Positions 51,855 through 62,962 of a stretch of DNA of 64,000 bases are shown here, piece by piece. This DNA is from Bradyrhizobium sp. PSBB068 (lineage in GTDB: Bacteria > Pseudomonadota > Alphaproteobacteria > Rhizobiales > Xanthobacteraceae), in the NCBI GenBank assembly GCA_016839165.1, contig CP069300.1, forward strand, positions 5,270,001 to 5,334,000, read 5' to 3'. The notes beneath the pieces are model-generated. The model ran no database searches and was not told the origin of the DNA. It saw nothing but the letters and a program-made list of their open reading frames with translations. Each line of letters opens with the position of its first letter. Within the stretch, counting starts at the first letter, position 1. The translations under genes and the position numbers were made by a program.

Positions 51855-53213
51855 ATGAAGCTGCTGCGTGTGCTGAGTCTGCGGGGGATCGGCGCCCAGA
51901 TGGCGGCGCTGGTCGTCGTCTCGATCGTCGCGCTGCACCTGATCATCACCGCGACCTTCCTGATCCATCGCCCCGACCGGCCGGAGCCGTCGGATCGCTG
52001 GCACACCCAGCTCGCCGCCGCCGCGCAACTGCTGGGACATGCCCCGGCATCGGAGCGGCCGCGGCTGCAGGCCGATATCATCAGGGCCTTCCCGCAGCTT
52101 GCGATCAGCGACCTGTCGGCCGATATCGGCCCGCTCACCGAAACCGAAACGCCGAGCCTGCATGCGCTGCGCCGGCTCGGTGCCGGCTACCATGTCTTCT
52201 CGCTGCCGCGCGAGGCGGGCAGCACGCCGCATGAGGGCGAGATCCGCCGCGTCGCGATCCGCCTGCCGGATGGCGCCATGTTCGCCGCGAACCTGATGCC
52301 GGATCAGCACATGCGGCCGTTCTGGGGCGGGCCCTGGATGATGACGGTGCTGTTCGCCGTCATCAGCGTCACCCTGCTCGGCCTGTGGGCGGCGTGGGCG
52401 CTGACCGCGCCGCTGTCGTCCTTCGTCAAGGCCGCAGAGACCTTCAGCCTGAACGGCGCCGCCGCGCCGCTGCCCGAGCGCGGCCCCGAGGAGATCCGTT
52501 CGCTGGCCAAGGCGCTGAACCGGATGCGCGAGCGCATCACGGCACTGATCGACGACCGCACCAAGATGCTGGCCGCGATCAGCCACGACTTGCGCACGCC
52601 GATCACGCGAATGCGGCTGCGCGCCGAATTCATCGAGGACGAGACCCATCGCCACCGCATGCTGCGCGACCTCGACCAGATGCGCTCGATGCTGGAATCG
52701 GTGCTGTCGTTCCTGCGCAACGACCGCAAGCTCGAGGAGATGACGCTGGTCGACATCGCAAGCACGCTGCATCTCGTCACCGACCAGTTCGCCGACATGG
52801 GCCACAAGGTCAGCTACGAGGGTCCGCAGCATGCGATGGCGACCGCGCGGCCCGCCGATCTGCATCGCAGCATCACTAATCTGGTCGACAATGCCGTGCG
52901 CTTCGGCGGCGAAGTCACCGTCCGGCTCGACGTCGAGCCGGAGCGCCTCGTCATCGACATCGAGGACGACGGCCCCGGCATTTCCGAGGCGCACAAGGCG
53001 AGCGTGCTGGAGCCGTTCGTGCGCGGCGACCAGGCGCGCAACATGGATGAGGCCGAAGGCTTCGGCCTCGGCCTGTCGATCGCCAACGCCATCGTGCTCG
53101 CGCATGGCGGCACGCTGTCGCTGCACGATCGCAAGCCGCACGGGCTCGTGGTCCGGATCGAATTGCCGGCGCGGCAACAGCAGTTGCAGCAGCCGCAGAA
53201 GTCCGCGGCCTGA
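51855..53213 (+). CDS. EnvZ-like sensor histidine kinase
   Basis: A 452-residue inner-membrane kinase paired with the preceding regulator. Helix 1 near residues 14-36 (AQMAALVVVSIVALHLIIT), a periplasmic sensor of about 125 residues, helix 2 near 162-182 (MTVLFAVISVTLLGLWAAW), a HAMP region (LTAPLSSFVKAAETF), then HisKA with MLAAISHDLRTPITRMRLR (His near residue 246) and HATPase with NLVDNAVRFGG (N box), IEDDGPGI (G1), and GFGLGLSIA (G2). Layout fits the EnvZ group. Ends in a Gln-rich tail. Start is 2 bp after the regulator's stop. Confidence 0.95.
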   Translation: MKLLRVLSLRGIGAQMAALVVVSIVALHLIITATFLIHRPDRPEPSDRWHTQLAAAAQLLGHAPASERPRLQADIIRAFPQLAISDLSADIGPLTETETPSLHALRRLGAGYHVFSLPREAGSTPHEGEIRRVAIRLPDGAMFAANLMPDQHMRPFWGGPWMMTVLFAVISVTLLGLWAAWALTAPLSSFVKAAETFSLNGAAAPLPERGPEEIRSLAKALNRMRERITALIDDRTKMLAAISHDLRTPITRMRLRAEFIEDETHRHRMLRDLDQMRSMLESVLSFLRNDRKLEEMTLVDIASTLHLVTDQFADMGHKVSYEGPQHAMATARPADLHRSITNLVDNAVRFGGEVTVRLDVEPERLVIDIEDDGPGISEAHKASVLEPFVRGDQARNMDEAEGFGLGLSIANAIVLAHGGTLSLHDRKPHGLVVRIELPARQQQLQQPQKSAA

Positions 53214-53258
53214 TCAGCTGCGGCTGACCGGCGACGCAACGGACCGGCGACTAACGCA

Positions 53259-53468
53259 TCAGGCGGCGAGTGGCGTGAGCTGCGTCAGGTCGTAGATCGC
53301 GACGGCCTCGAAGCGGTAATTGCAGGCGCGGCAATTCCACAGGAACGACGTGCGTCCCTCGCTGTGCTCCACCCAATCGGGGCGTGCAATCGGCTTGCCG
53401 CATTGCGCGCAGGGATTTTCGCGAGGCATGTAGCCAATGTCCTGACGGACTGAATCTTGACGATTCAT
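53259..53468 (-). CDS. Small zinc-ribbon protein (69 aa)
   Basis: Two CxxC pairs (CAQCGKP and CRACNY) about 30 residues apart form a single zinc ribbon. Between them lies DWVEHSEGRTSFLWN. The N-terminus MNRQDSVRQDIGYM is short and the ATG at 53468 has GGGAG upstream, so the longer frame from 53567 is not used. Such proteins are often nucleic-acid or protein-binding accessory factors; function unknown. Convergent with the kinase gene. Confidence 0.75.
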   Translation of the reverse strand: MNRQDSVRQDIGYMPRENPCAQCGKPIARPDWVEHSEGRTSFLWNCRACNYRFEAVAIYDLTQLTPLAA

Positions 53469-53842
53469 GGCGCATCTCCCGAATGTTGTTTCTTGCGTGC
53501 TTTGGAATGGGCAGACGTGCTGACTCACCGCGCGCGCTCTGCCTTGCCACCAAGTGTAAACCTTCATCGAGTCGTTTGCACGACAATCAGCTGTGGATAG
53601 CGTGCATCAAAGCGCGGCCGCGAAAACTGAAAGCCAGGATGTGACAGAACAATTCCTGGCTGAGTCGATCGAAGCAGACAATTTGAAGCATTTCGCAATC
53701 GCGTCGTCCGCCTCGCCCAGATCCGGACAATCACGGACGCAGAACGTTCGCTGATGCGAAGGTTTTGCCACATTCCTGCCCGCTCGCCGTACCAATGAGA
53801 CCGCAGAACCGACGCGCATTGATTACCCCGAGCGTATCAGAC
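53469..53842. other. Intergenic region without recognised gene
   Basis: About 370 bp, AT-richer than its neighbours. No open frame with support, no repeat. It holds the divergent promoters of the zinc-ribbon and transglycosylase genes. Confidence 0.45.
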
Positions 53843-54367
53843 ATGAAGACCGTTCAGACCCTTAGCTGCCTTGCCGCGATCGCGTGGCTTGTGTCCTGCG
53901 CCGGCGCGCAGGCGCAGTCTCGCGCGCAATATGAGGCGATGGTGGCAGCCGAGGCGCAGGCCAATCTGGTGCCGGAAGAGCTGGTGCATCGCGTCATCGT
54001 CCGTGAGAGCAAGTACCAGCCGCATTTGATCGGGCGCGGCGGCGCCATCGGCATGATGCAGATCAAGCTCGCGACCGCCCGTGGGGTCGGCTACACCGGT
54101 ACCGCCGAAGGTCTGCGCGACGCCGCGACCAACCTCCGATACGGCGTCAAATACCTCGCCGGCGCCTACCGTGCCGCCAACGGCGATTTCGACCGAGCCG
54201 TGCGTTATTTCGCGGGCGGGTATTACTACGTCGCAAAGCGGCAGCGCGGCGGCCACCTCAAGGAGGCGATGCATGGCGCCGCCGGTGCGCCGCCGAAAGA
54301 GCTCGCCAGGCAGGATCAGGTGGCGGCCGAACCCGCCGAGCCGAAGCCGGAACAGGCCGAAAAATAA
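53843..54367 (+). CDS. Lytic transglycosylase (SLT domain), exported
   Basis: Cleaves peptidoglycan glycan strands in the periplasm. A 174-residue product: signal peptide to about residue 25 (AIAWLVSCAGAQAQ), SLT domain about 35-140 with VPEELVHRVIVRESKYQPH (catalytic Glu in RES), GRGGAIGMMQI and NLRYGVKYLAGAYR, and a Glu/Pro/Ala-rich tail. The signal includes a Cys (VSCAG) that could be a lipobox. ATG at 53843 is chosen; a longer frame from 53765 adds residues unlike a signal. It ends 66 bp before the TPP riboswitch. Confidence 0.9.
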   Translation: MKTVQTLSCLAAIAWLVSCAGAQAQSRAQYEAMVAAEAQANLVPEELVHRVIVRESKYQPHLIGRGGAIGMMQIKLATARGVGYTGTAEGLRDAATNLRYGVKYLAGAYRAANGDFDRAVRYFAGGYYYVAKRQRGGHLKEAMHGAAGAPPKELARQDQVAAEPAEPKPEQAEK

Positions 54368-54433
54368 CCGATCGCGGCCCCCCGCTGGCATACACGTTGA
54401 CACGTCAGCCCATCCGCCTACATTAGGGGCGTT

Positions 54434-54552
54434 CCGAGGGGTGCTCCGAAGGAGGAGCTGAGATACCGCAAGCTTGGGCCTCGCCATCAGGCGAACAGTC
54501 CGGGACCGCGGTGACCCTTTGAACCTGATCCGGGTCATGCCGGCGAAGGGAC
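54434..54552 (+). promoter_or_regulatory. TPP riboswitch (THI element)
   Basis: The sequence carries the consensus core GGGTGCTCCGAAGGAGGAGC followed by TGAGAT, a variable arm with GCCTCGCCATCAGGCGA, and the 3' core ACCCTTTGAACCTGATCCGG then GTCATGCCGGCGAAGGGA. All paired arms of the TPP aptamer can be drawn. Its 3' end merges with the ribosome site (ACAGGG) of thiO at 54557, so TPP binding probably blocks translation initiation and perhaps transcription of the whole thi operon. It is the only regulatory RNA I recognise here. Confidence 0.97.
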
Positions 54553-54556
54553 AGGG

Positions 54557-55570
54557 ATGTATCAGACGTTGCGACCGCGGGGGGATTCCCCCGTCACCAT
54601 CATCGGCGCAGGCATAACCGGCGCCTGGCATGCGCTATTGCTCGCAGAGGCCGGACGTGCCGTCACCCTGCATGAGCGCAGTGACGCGGCGATGACGGAA
54701 TCCACAAGCCACTGGGCCGGCGGAATGCTGGCGCCCTGGTGCGAGGAGGAGGCCGCGGAGCCTGTCATCACCCGCCTCGGCATTCGCTCGCTCGCGCTGT
54801 GGCGACAGCATCTCCCGGAAACCCCATTCAACGGCTCGCTGGTGGTGGCGCATCCGCGCGACCGCGCCGATTTCGAGCGCTTTGCCCGCCTCACGTCAGG
54901 CCATCGCCGGCTCGATGCCGAGGGCGTTCGCGCGCTCGAGCCGGCGCTCGAGGGCCGCTTCGGCGCCGGCCTGTTCTATCCCGAGGAGGGCCATGTCGAG
55001 CCGCGCCGCGTGCTGCCGCGGCTGCATGCCGCGATCGCCAAGGCCGGCGGCGCCATCAAGTTCGGCAGCGATGCCGAAGCTGACGATCTCGACGGCCTCG
55101 TGATCGACTGCCGCGGGCTTGCCGCACGCGACCGCGAGCCGAGCCTGCGCGGCGTCAAGGGTGAGATGATCATCATCGAGACGTCGGAGGTCGAGCTGTC
55201 GCGCCCGGTGCGGCTGATCCATCCTCGCTGGCCGCTCTACGTGATCCCGCGCGGCGACGGCCGCTTCATGCTGGGCGCGACCACGATCGAGGCCGAGGAC
55301 AATGGCGTCAGCGTGCGCTCGGCGCTGGAGCTGCTGGGGGCGGCTTACGTCGTGCATCCGGCGTTCGGCGAGGCGCGCATCGTCGAGTTCGGCGCCGGTT
55401 TGCGTCCGGCCTTTCCGGACAATCTGCCGAAAATCAGGATCGAGCAGGAACGCATCACGGTGAACGGACTCTACCGTCATGGCTTCCTGCTGGCTCCGGC
55501 GCTGGCCGAGCTGACGCTCGCCTATCTCCAGCGCGGCGAAATCGACAATGAGGTGATGCTATGCGCGTGA
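54557..55570 (+). CDS. thiO: Glycine oxidase/FAD-dependent oxidoreductase ThiO
   Basis: Oxidises glycine to the imine used to build the thiazole ring of thiamine. The 337-residue protein has the FAD Rossmann motif VTIIGAGITGAWHALLLAEA near the N-terminus, SHWAGGMLAPWCEEE (flavin-contacting region of the family), LGATTIEAEDNGVS and VNGLYRHGFLLAPALAEL at the C-terminus. Length is normal for ThiO. First gene after the TPP riboswitch; its stop lies inside thiS (10-bp overlap), so the two are coupled. Confidence 0.93.
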   Translation: MYQTLRPRGDSPVTIIGAGITGAWHALLLAEAGRAVTLHERSDAAMTESTSHWAGGMLAPWCEEEAAEPVITRLGIRSLALWRQHLPETPFNGSLVVAHPRDRADFERFARLTSGHRRLDAEGVRALEPALEGRFGAGLFYPEEGHVEPRRVLPRLHAAIAKAGGAIKFGSDAEADDLDGLVIDCRGLAARDREPSLRGVKGEMIIIETSEVELSRPVRLIHPRWPLYVIPRGDGRFMLGATTIEAEDNGVSVRSALELLGAAYVVHPAFGEARIVEFGAGLRPAFPDNLPKIRIEQERITVNGLYRHGFLLAPALAELTLAYLQRGEIDNEVMLCA

Positions 55571-55758
55571 TCGTGAACGGCGAGCAGCGCGAGATCAACG
55601 CAGCGAGCGTCGACGCGCTGCTGGCCGAGCTCGACTACGAGGGCAGCCATTTCGCGATCGCGCTGAATTACGACGTGGTGCCGAAGAGCCGCTGGGCCGA
55701 GACTGCACTGAAAGCCGGCGACGAGATCGAGATCATCACGCCGCGGCAGGGAGGGTGA
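55561..55758 (+). CDS. thiS: Sulfur carrier protein ThiS
   Basis: A 65-residue ubiquitin-like carrier. The C-terminus ends in PRQGG, the diglycine that is adenylated and then holds thiocarboxylate sulfur for ThiG. MRVIVNGEQREI is the typical beta start. ATG at 55561 overlaps thiO by 10 bp. A dispersed repeat separates its stop from thiG. Confidence 0.95.
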   Translation: MRVIVNGEQREINAASVDALLAELDYEGSHFAIALNYDVVPKSRWAETALKAGDEIEIITPRQGG

Positions 55759-55784
55759 TGTGATGACTGCACGCGCTCTCCTCC

Positions 55785-55904
55785 CGTCGTCCCGGCGCAG
55801 GCCGGGACCCATAACCACGACCGGTTATTGGCGGAAAGAACGACGCCCCGCGTGCCTCGTTGAAGGGCCGCGGCGTATGGGTCCCGGCCTTCGCCGGGAC
55901 GACG
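55785..55904. repeat. Dispersed repeat (CGTCGTCCCGG type), copy in the thi operon
   Basis: Starts CGTCGTCCCGGCGCAGGCCGGGA and ends GGTCCCGGCCTTCGCCGGGACGACG, the same long inverted repeat as at 8022-8144. It fills the thiS-thiG gap. The transcript could fold here and attenuate or stabilise the operon mRNA. Confidence 0.85.
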
Positions 55905-55931
55905 GCACGGTTTGAGGAGACACCACGGACC

Positions 55932-56714
55932 ATGGTCACCTTCTACGGCAAATCCTTCCCGTCCCGCCTGCTGATCGGCACGGCGCTCTACGCCTCGCCT
56001 GCGATCATGCAGAACGCGATCCGCGCCTCCGGCGCCAGCATCGTCACCGTATCGCTCCGCCGTGAAGCCGCTGGCGGCAAGACCGGCGATGCGTTCTGGT
56101 CCTTGATCCGCGAGCTCGGCGTCACCGTGCTGCCGAACACCGCGGGCTGCCGCAGCGTGCGCGAGGCGGTCACCACTGCCAAGCTCGCGCGCGAATTGTT
56201 CGGCACGCCCTGGATCAAGCTCGAGGTGATCGCCGACAACGACACGCTGCAGCCCGACGTCGTCGGCCTGGTCGAGGCCGCCACTGTCCTGATCAAGGAC
56301 GGCTTTGAAGTGTTCCCCTATTGCACCGAGGATTTCTCGGTCGCCTCGCGCCTGGTCGAAGCCGGCTGCAAGGTGGTGATGCCGTGGGCAGCTCCAATCG
56401 GCAGCGCCAAAGGCATCACCAACCGCGACGCGTTGAAACTTCTGCGCGACCGCCTGCCCGACATCACGCTGGTGGTCGATGCCGGCTTGGGCGCGCCGTC
56501 GCATGCGGCACAGGCGCTCGAGCTCGGCTATGACGCCGTGCTGCTCAACACCGCCGTCGCAAAGGCCGCCGACCCGGTTGCGATGGCCAATGCCTTCCGC
56601 CTCGGCGTCGAGGCCGGCCGCACCGCCTATGAAGCCGGGCTGATGGAAGCCCGCGACTTCGCCTCCCCCTCCACCCCTGTCGTTGGGACCCCGTTCTGGC
56701 ATGCCGTATCCTGA
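55932..56714 (+). CDS. thiG: Thiazole synthase ThiG
   Basis: Builds the thiamine thiazole phosphate from deoxyxylulose-5-phosphate, the ThiO imine and ThiS sulfur. The 260-residue TIM barrel has [18 protein letters not shown], the Schiff-base Lys in [13 protein letters not shown] (about residue 98), [32 protein letters not shown] and [24 protein letters not shown] at 55932 with GAGGAG upstream is used; an earlier frame start at 55860 lies inside the dispersed repeat and is rejected. Overlaps thiE by 14 bp. Confidence 0.96.
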   Translation: MVTFYGKSFPSRLLIGTALYASPAIMQNAIRASGASIVTVSLRREAAGGKTGDAFWSLIRELGVTVLPNTAGCRSVREAVTTAKLARELFGTPWIKLEVIADNDTLQPDVVGLVEAATVLIKDGFEVFPYCTEDFSVASRLVEAGCKVVMPWAAPIGSAKGITNRDALKLLRDRLPDITLVVDAGLGAPSHAAQALELGYDAVLLNTAVAKAADPVAMANAFRLGVEAGRTAYEAGLMEARDFASPSTPVVGTPFWHAVS

Positions 56715-57309
56715 TCCGTTCTATCCCGTCGTCGACAGCATCAACTGGGTCGAGCGACTGACCAAGCTCGGCGTCGGCACCATCCAGCTGCGCGCCAAGG
56801 ACCTCGACGATTCCGCGGCGTTGCAGATCGTCACCGACGCGCTGGCCGTGACGAAGGGCACGCCCACAAAGCTCGTGGTCAACGACTACTGGCGCGCGGC
56901 TGTTGTCGCCGGTGCCGAGCATCTGCATCTCGGCCAGGAAGACCTCGCCGACGCCGACCTCGCCGAGATCCGCAAAGCCAAGCTCACGCTCGGTATCTCC
57001 ACCCATGACGATGCCGAACTCGCCACCGCGCTCGCCGCCAAGCCGGACTACGTCGCGCTCGGCCCGATCTTCTTCACCACGCTGAAGTCGATGCGGTTCG
57101 AGCCGCAGGGCATTCCGAAGATCACCGAGTGGAAGAAGCGGATCGGCAATATCCCGCTTGTCGCGATCGGCGGCATCAAGTTCGAGCAATCAGCCGAGAT
57201 CTTCGCCGCCGGCGCCGATTCGATCGCCGTCGTCAGTGACGTCACCCAGAACGCCGACCCCGACGCGCGGGTGCGGCAATGGCTCGGCATCCCTGCGGAG
57301 GCCGCGTGA
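56701..57309 (+). CDS. thiE: Thiamine phosphate synthase ThiE
   Basis: Couples the pyrimidine and thiazole phosphates to thiamine phosphate. A 202-residue TIM barrel: [20 protein letters not shown] then [31 protein letters not shown] then [34 protein letters not shown] (phosphate loop region) and [20 protein letters not shown]. It starts inside thiG by 14 bp, so the two are coupled. An upstream start at 56683 is possible but adds residues that read through thiG. Alphaproteobacterial variant with VNDYW instead of INDRxD. Confidence 0.93.
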   Translation: MPYPDPFYPVVDSINWVERLTKLGVGTIQLRAKDLDDSAALQIVTDALAVTKGTPTKLVVNDYWRAAVVAGAEHLHLGQEDLADADLAEIRKAKLTLGISTHDDAELATALAAKPDYVALGPIFFTTLKSMRFEPQGIPKITEWKKRIGNIPLVAIGGIKFEQSAEIFAAGADSIAVVSDVTQNADPDARVRQWLGIPAEAA

Positions 57310-57335
57310 TGCAAACTCTCGTCCCACACACTCTG

Positions 57336-57457
57336 CTGTCATCGCCCGGCCTGTGCGCAATTGCGCACATGGACCGGGCGATCCAGTACGCCGCGGCGTC
57401 TCCGTATCGCCCCGCGGCCTCTGGAATACTGGATCCCCGCTTTCGCGGGGATGACAG
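57336..57457. repeat. Dispersed repeat with TGCGCAATTGCGCA palindrome, copy in the thi operon
   Basis: Outer arms CTGTCATCGCCCGG and its far match GGGGATGACAG enclose a nested GTGCGCAATTGCGCAC palindrome. The same inner palindrome occurs in the repeat at 63483-63608. It fills the thiE-thiC gap. Confidence 0.8.
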
Positions 57458-57500
57458 CGGTAATTGTTTCTCGCGCAGCAATGCCAACGAATTGAAGTAA

Positions 57501-59411
<1,911 letters not shown>

Positions 59412-59531
59412 GGCATGCGACGGTCAGGCGGCTTCGGTAATCTAAGCTAGGTATCACTGAAGCCGCACATTCTCCATTTGATTAAGCCCCTTTCGGCGCT
59501 ATCTTAGGTAGTCATGAAGGGGGCCTAGCGC

Positions 59532-60251
59532 ATGGCACTATCAGACATCTACTACGTAACCGTATCAATTTCAGCCGTCGCAGCAACGGCCGCATTTATT
59601 ATCTCACTCATCGATCAAGCTCGCGAGCGGCGCAATTTAGCGATCCAGAAATGGCAACGAGCTGTGATTCAGCAAATATTTCAGGGAACAGTTCGCGTCT
59701 TGTCATTCGACGAGATTGCACAACGATATAGAAACGAGGCCGTTGGTTACGGCAAGTACAACCTTAAGGCAGAGGAGCTCTCGCCGCAGGCGTTGCGGCT
59801 CGTACTCTTGGAAATGGTGGAACAAGATATCCTCGAGCAAAGGAAAGAGGACAAGTACAGCCTCAAATCATTTGACAGCGGCGTCGAGAGCTACAAAGAA
59901 GCCCAGGCTGAGCTCATGAATAACCACAACAGCGCTATGGCGGCGTTGCAGAAATCGAACGCGGCTACCATGATCTCCGAAATGACTAACCAGCTGCAAA
60001 CTCACATGGCGTTCGCGACGCGAATATCCAACGACGTCTTCAATATCATAGGGGATGAACCTTTTCGATATGCTGTCTCCGATCTTTCAATAAAAGTATC
60101 TCAGAAAATGAATGCTCCTATTGATGTGGTGCGGGGAATAGTGATGGAGCTGATTGCTCGCAAGATGCTTGAGGCGAACGACCGCGGAAAGGTCGGCCTT
60201 GGTACTAACGTCAACCGGTCAGGCATGACCGATCTTGAAAGAGAGGACTGA
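59532..60251 (+). CDS. Hypothetical membrane-anchored protein, AT-richer than neighbours
   Basis: A 239-residue protein I do not recognise. Residues 8-28 (YVTVSISAVAATAAFIISLID) form a single helix followed by QARERRN, so most of the chain is cytoplasmic. Residues about 45-115 look like a winged-helix-like fold (RVLSFDEIAQRYRNEA, LSPQALRLVLLEMVEQDILE, KYSLKSF). A coiled-coil stretch (about 117-165, SYKEAQAELMNNHNSAM) leads to a second helix-rich part (about 170-230, FNIIGDEPFRYAVSDLSIKV, VVRGIVMELIARKMLEAND). Base composition is clearly lower in GC and codon use includes AT-ending codons rare in adjacent genes, suggesting recent transfer. AAGGGGG precedes the ATG. Confidence 0.75.
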   Translation: MALSDIYYVTVSISAVAATAAFIISLIDQARERRNLAIQKWQRAVIQQIFQGTVRVLSFDEIAQRYRNEAVGYGKYNLKAEELSPQALRLVLLEMVEQDILEQRKEDKYSLKSFDSGVESYKEAQAELMNNHNSAMAALQKSNAATMISEMTNQLQTHMAFATRISNDVFNIIGDEPFRYAVSDLSIKVSQKMNAPIDVVRGIVMELIARKMLEANDRGKVGLGTNVNRSGMTDLERED

Positions 60252-60436
60252 CTTCACGTTGCGCCATTTATTCAACCGAACGATCGCGATCGACGATTTT
60301 CTGTGTCCGTTGTGCGCTATGTTCGGTCGGCTCCTCCCGGCGCTGCCGACCGGGCGAGTGGAGTCACTCGCAAGAATGTAGCCCGGCTATGCGAAGTGAC
60401 GTCTGGGTATTTAACCGCACATTGCCTCTCTCGAAG

Positions 60437-62107
60437 CTAAGCCGACGTACCAACCGCCGCCCCTTGCACGTTGCGCTGCGAGCCACCGCCAAATGCGATC
60501 TCCTGATACCCTCCCGCCGCCACGCCGTTGATGATCCCCAGAAACTTCGGTGTCCCTCCGTTGTACACGAAGTAGCGCACAGTCCCCTCTTCGTGGCCGG
60601 CGACGTTGGAGTTGTAGCCCGTGAACCAGGACTTGGCTTTGCGCATCAGCATGATCTCGTACATCTTGACGACATGCGCGGTCCAACGCTGCTCGGCTTC
60701 CAGCGTGGCGTCGGCGCGGGTCAGGCCGCGGTCCCACATGTATTGCAGCAGGTTGGTGCACCAGTTGACGCCGTTCTCGATGCCGCGCGGGAAGTTGGTC
60801 GACGCGGAGGCGCTTTGCGGGCCGGTCGGCATCAGCAGGTTCGGGAAGCCGTGCACGAGCATGCCGAGGAAGGTCGACGGCGCCTGCTTCCATTTGTCGG
60901 CGAGGCGTTCGCCGCCGATGCCCCTGATGTCGATCAGATCGTAGGCGCCGGTGATGGCGTCGAAGCCGGTGGCGTAGACGATGATATCGAACTCGTAGTC
61001 GCGCGCCGTGGTGCGCAGGCCGGTCTCGGTGATCCGCACCAGCGGCGTCTCGCTGAGATCGACGAGATGGACGTTGTCGCGGTTGTAGGCCTCGAAATAC
61101 CGCGTCTCCAGCGGCAGGCGCTGCACCCCAAATCCGTGATCCCGCGGGATCAGTTTTTCGGCGACCTTGGGATCGTTCACGCGCTGCCGGATGCGGCCTG
61201 CGATATATTCCGACAGCTCGGCGTTGGCGGCTTCATCCATGAAGATCTCGCGGAAGTTCGCCAGCCAGATGCCGAAGCCGGGCTCGTCATAGAGCTTGTC
61301 CCAGGTCTTGAGCCGCTCCTCGCGGCTGACCTCGTAGAAGCCGCGCTTGTCGGGGCCGTGCACAAAGCTGCCCGGTGTCAGTGCGCAGGCGGCAAAAATC
61401 TCGTCATAGCGCGCGCGGATGTCGGCCATTTCAGCGTCCGATATCTCGCTGTTGTTGAGCGGCGCGCTCCAGTTCGGCCGGCGCTGGAACACGGTGAGTT
61501 GGCCTACCTTGTCGGCGATTTCGCCGATCAACTGGATGCCGGTGGCGCCGGTGCCGATCACGGCGACCTTCTTAGCCGTTAGATCGACCGGCTCGTGCGG
61601 CCAGTAATAGGTATGGAACGAGCGACCCTTGAAGTCCTCGATCCCGGGCACGCGCGGCATGGTCGGCGCCGACAATAGCCCGATCGCGAGCACCACGAAG
61701 CGGCAGGTCAGTTCGCGGCCGTCACCGAGCCTGAGTTGCCAGAGATCGCGCGTCTCGTCGAACTGCATGGCCTCGACCTTGCAATTGAACTGCATGTGCC
61801 GGCGCAGGTCGAACTTGTCGGCGACGTAGTTGAGGTAGCGCAGATTCTCGGGCTGGCCGGAGAAGCGCTCCTTCCAGTGCCACTCGTCGAGCAGCTCGCG
61901 CGAGAACGAGAAGCCGTAGGTGTAGCTCTCCGAGTCGAAACGACAGCCGGGATAGCGGTTCCAGTACCAGGTGCCGCCGAGATCGGGCGCGGCTTCCAGC
62001 ACGGTGGCATCGATGCCGAGATCGGCGAGCCGCTTGATCTGGTAGATGCCGGCGACGCCGGCGCCGACCACGATCACCTCGTAATGGGTTTTCGCCTCTC
62101 CCGTCAT
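60437..62107 (-). CDS. Flavin-containing monooxygenase of the Baeyer-Villiger-like group
   Basis: A 556-residue class B flavoprotein. FAD motif VVGAGVAGIYQIKR at about 14-27, [12 protein letters not shown] at about 43, NADP motif GTGATGIQLIGEIA and ATGFDAITGAYD. The Baeyer-Villiger fingerprint is degenerate: at FxGxxxHxxxD the sequence reads H-T-Y-Y-W-P-H-E-P-V-D, so the first F and G are changed. It is homologous to the N-terminal half of the fusion at 5161-7833. Substrate unknown; ketone, sulfide or amine oxidation are all possible. ATG at 62107 with GGAG upstream is used; the earlier frame start at 62221 adds a polar leader. Confidence 0.88.
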   Translation of the reverse strand: MTGEAKTHYEVIVVGAGVAGIYQIKRLADLGIDATVLEAAPDLGGTWYWNRYPGCRFDSESYTYGFSFSRELLDEWHWKERFSGQPENLRYLNYVADKFDLRRHMQFNCKVEAMQFDETRDLWQLRLGDGRELTCRFVVLAIGLLSAPTMPRVPGIEDFKGRSFHTYYWPHEPVDLTAKKVAVIGTGATGIQLIGEIADKVGQLTVFQRRPNWSAPLNNSEISDAEMADIRARYDEIFAACALTPGSFVHGPDKRGFYEVSREERLKTWDKLYDEPGFGIWLANFREIFMDEAANAELSEYIAGRIRQRVNDPKVAEKLIPRDHGFGVQRLPLETRYFEAYNRDNVHLVDLSETPLVRITETGLRTTARDYEFDIIVYATGFDAITGAYDLIDIRGIGGERLADKWKQAPSTFLGMLVHGFPNLLMPTGPQSASASTNFPRGIENGVNWCTNLLQYMWDRGLTRADATLEAEQRWTAHVVKMYEIMLMRKAKSWFTGYNSNVAGHEEGTVRYFVYNGGTPKFLGIINGVAAGGYQEIAFGGGSQRNVQGAAVGTSA

Positions 62108-62262
62108 GCTCCGCTCCAAAATTCTTCTTGATCTGTTGGGCTGGATTACAGACCCTTTTGCCGGATCAGGCAACCGGGCGCGGCGCGCGCGACTTGCGTT
62201 GAGACGCTGCGAGCGCCACATCGATCACTGCATTGCAATGCGCGGAAATCCGGACGAGCGAC

Positions 62263-62658
62263 ATGGACGACAATCTCACCGGCGTCTGGGACGGCAGCTA
62301 CGTTCAGCCTGGCGGCATGGTCACGTTCCTGGCGACGCTGATCGATGCCGGCGGCGCGCTCGGCGGCAGCGTGACCGAGCCTTGCGTCGCACCGGGCTGC
62401 CCGATCAGCACTCACGATGCTTCGCTGTCCGGTCACCGCTCCGGCAGCGCGGTCACATTCGTCAAGCGCTACGAGCCGGCCGGTTACGGCTACGGCACCG
62501 TGCACTATGAAGGCGCGGTCAATGCCGACGCGACCGAGATCGACGGCCGCTGGAGCATCCACGGCACGGCGTTTTCGGGACGGTTTTTGATGGTGCGTGC
62601 GACGGGGCCGGCGCAGGCGGTGACGACCGAAGACGAGACCAGGGAGCCGGTGCGCTAG
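62263..62658 (+). CDS. Hypothetical beta-rich protein (131 aa)
   Basis: Starts MDDNLTGVWDGSYVQPGGMV and continues with alternating strands: ATLIDAGGALGGSVTEP, RSGSAVTFVKRYEPAG, VHYEGAVNADATEIDGRWSI and FSGRFLMVRATG. This lipocalin-like up-and-down pattern (WDGSY at one end, GRWSIHGTAFSG at the other) is seen in many short alphaproteobacterial proteins. No signal peptide. GGACGAG precedes the ATG. No function assigned; divergent from the monooxygenase gene with a 155-bp gap. Confidence 0.7.
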   Translation: MDDNLTGVWDGSYVQPGGMVTFLATLIDAGGALGGSVTEPCVAPGCPISTHDASLSGHRSGSAVTFVKRYEPAGYGYGTVHYEGAVNADATEIDGRWSIHGTAFSGRFLMVRATGPAQAVTTEDETREPVR

Positions 62659-62962
62659 CGCGTATTGGGACGCCAAATGCGCGGGCCCGGCGGGCGAGGG
62701 AATGCTCACGCGATTTCGGAATATTGGAAATCTATCCCTGATTTGCCCGACGTGTCAAGGTGTCGTATCGGACGGCGGCAGCCGCCGGCTCCTTTGCATG
62801 GGGTTGTTTTCGATATTTTGGCCCCGCGCATCTGCGGCGAACGGCTCGGCGCGGCTGCGATCCGACCTCCCCGCAAGCGAGAGAGGGAGCGCAGCGCTGT
62901 CGCTATTCGACCTGATCTCATCACACGTTAACGCGCGTATGCTCTGCTCGGTCTCCCATCAG

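Noticed and set aside
55860..55931. Upstream extension of thiG
   Set aside because: The extra codons lie in the dispersed repeat; the ATG at 55932 has a ribosome site and gives the family length.
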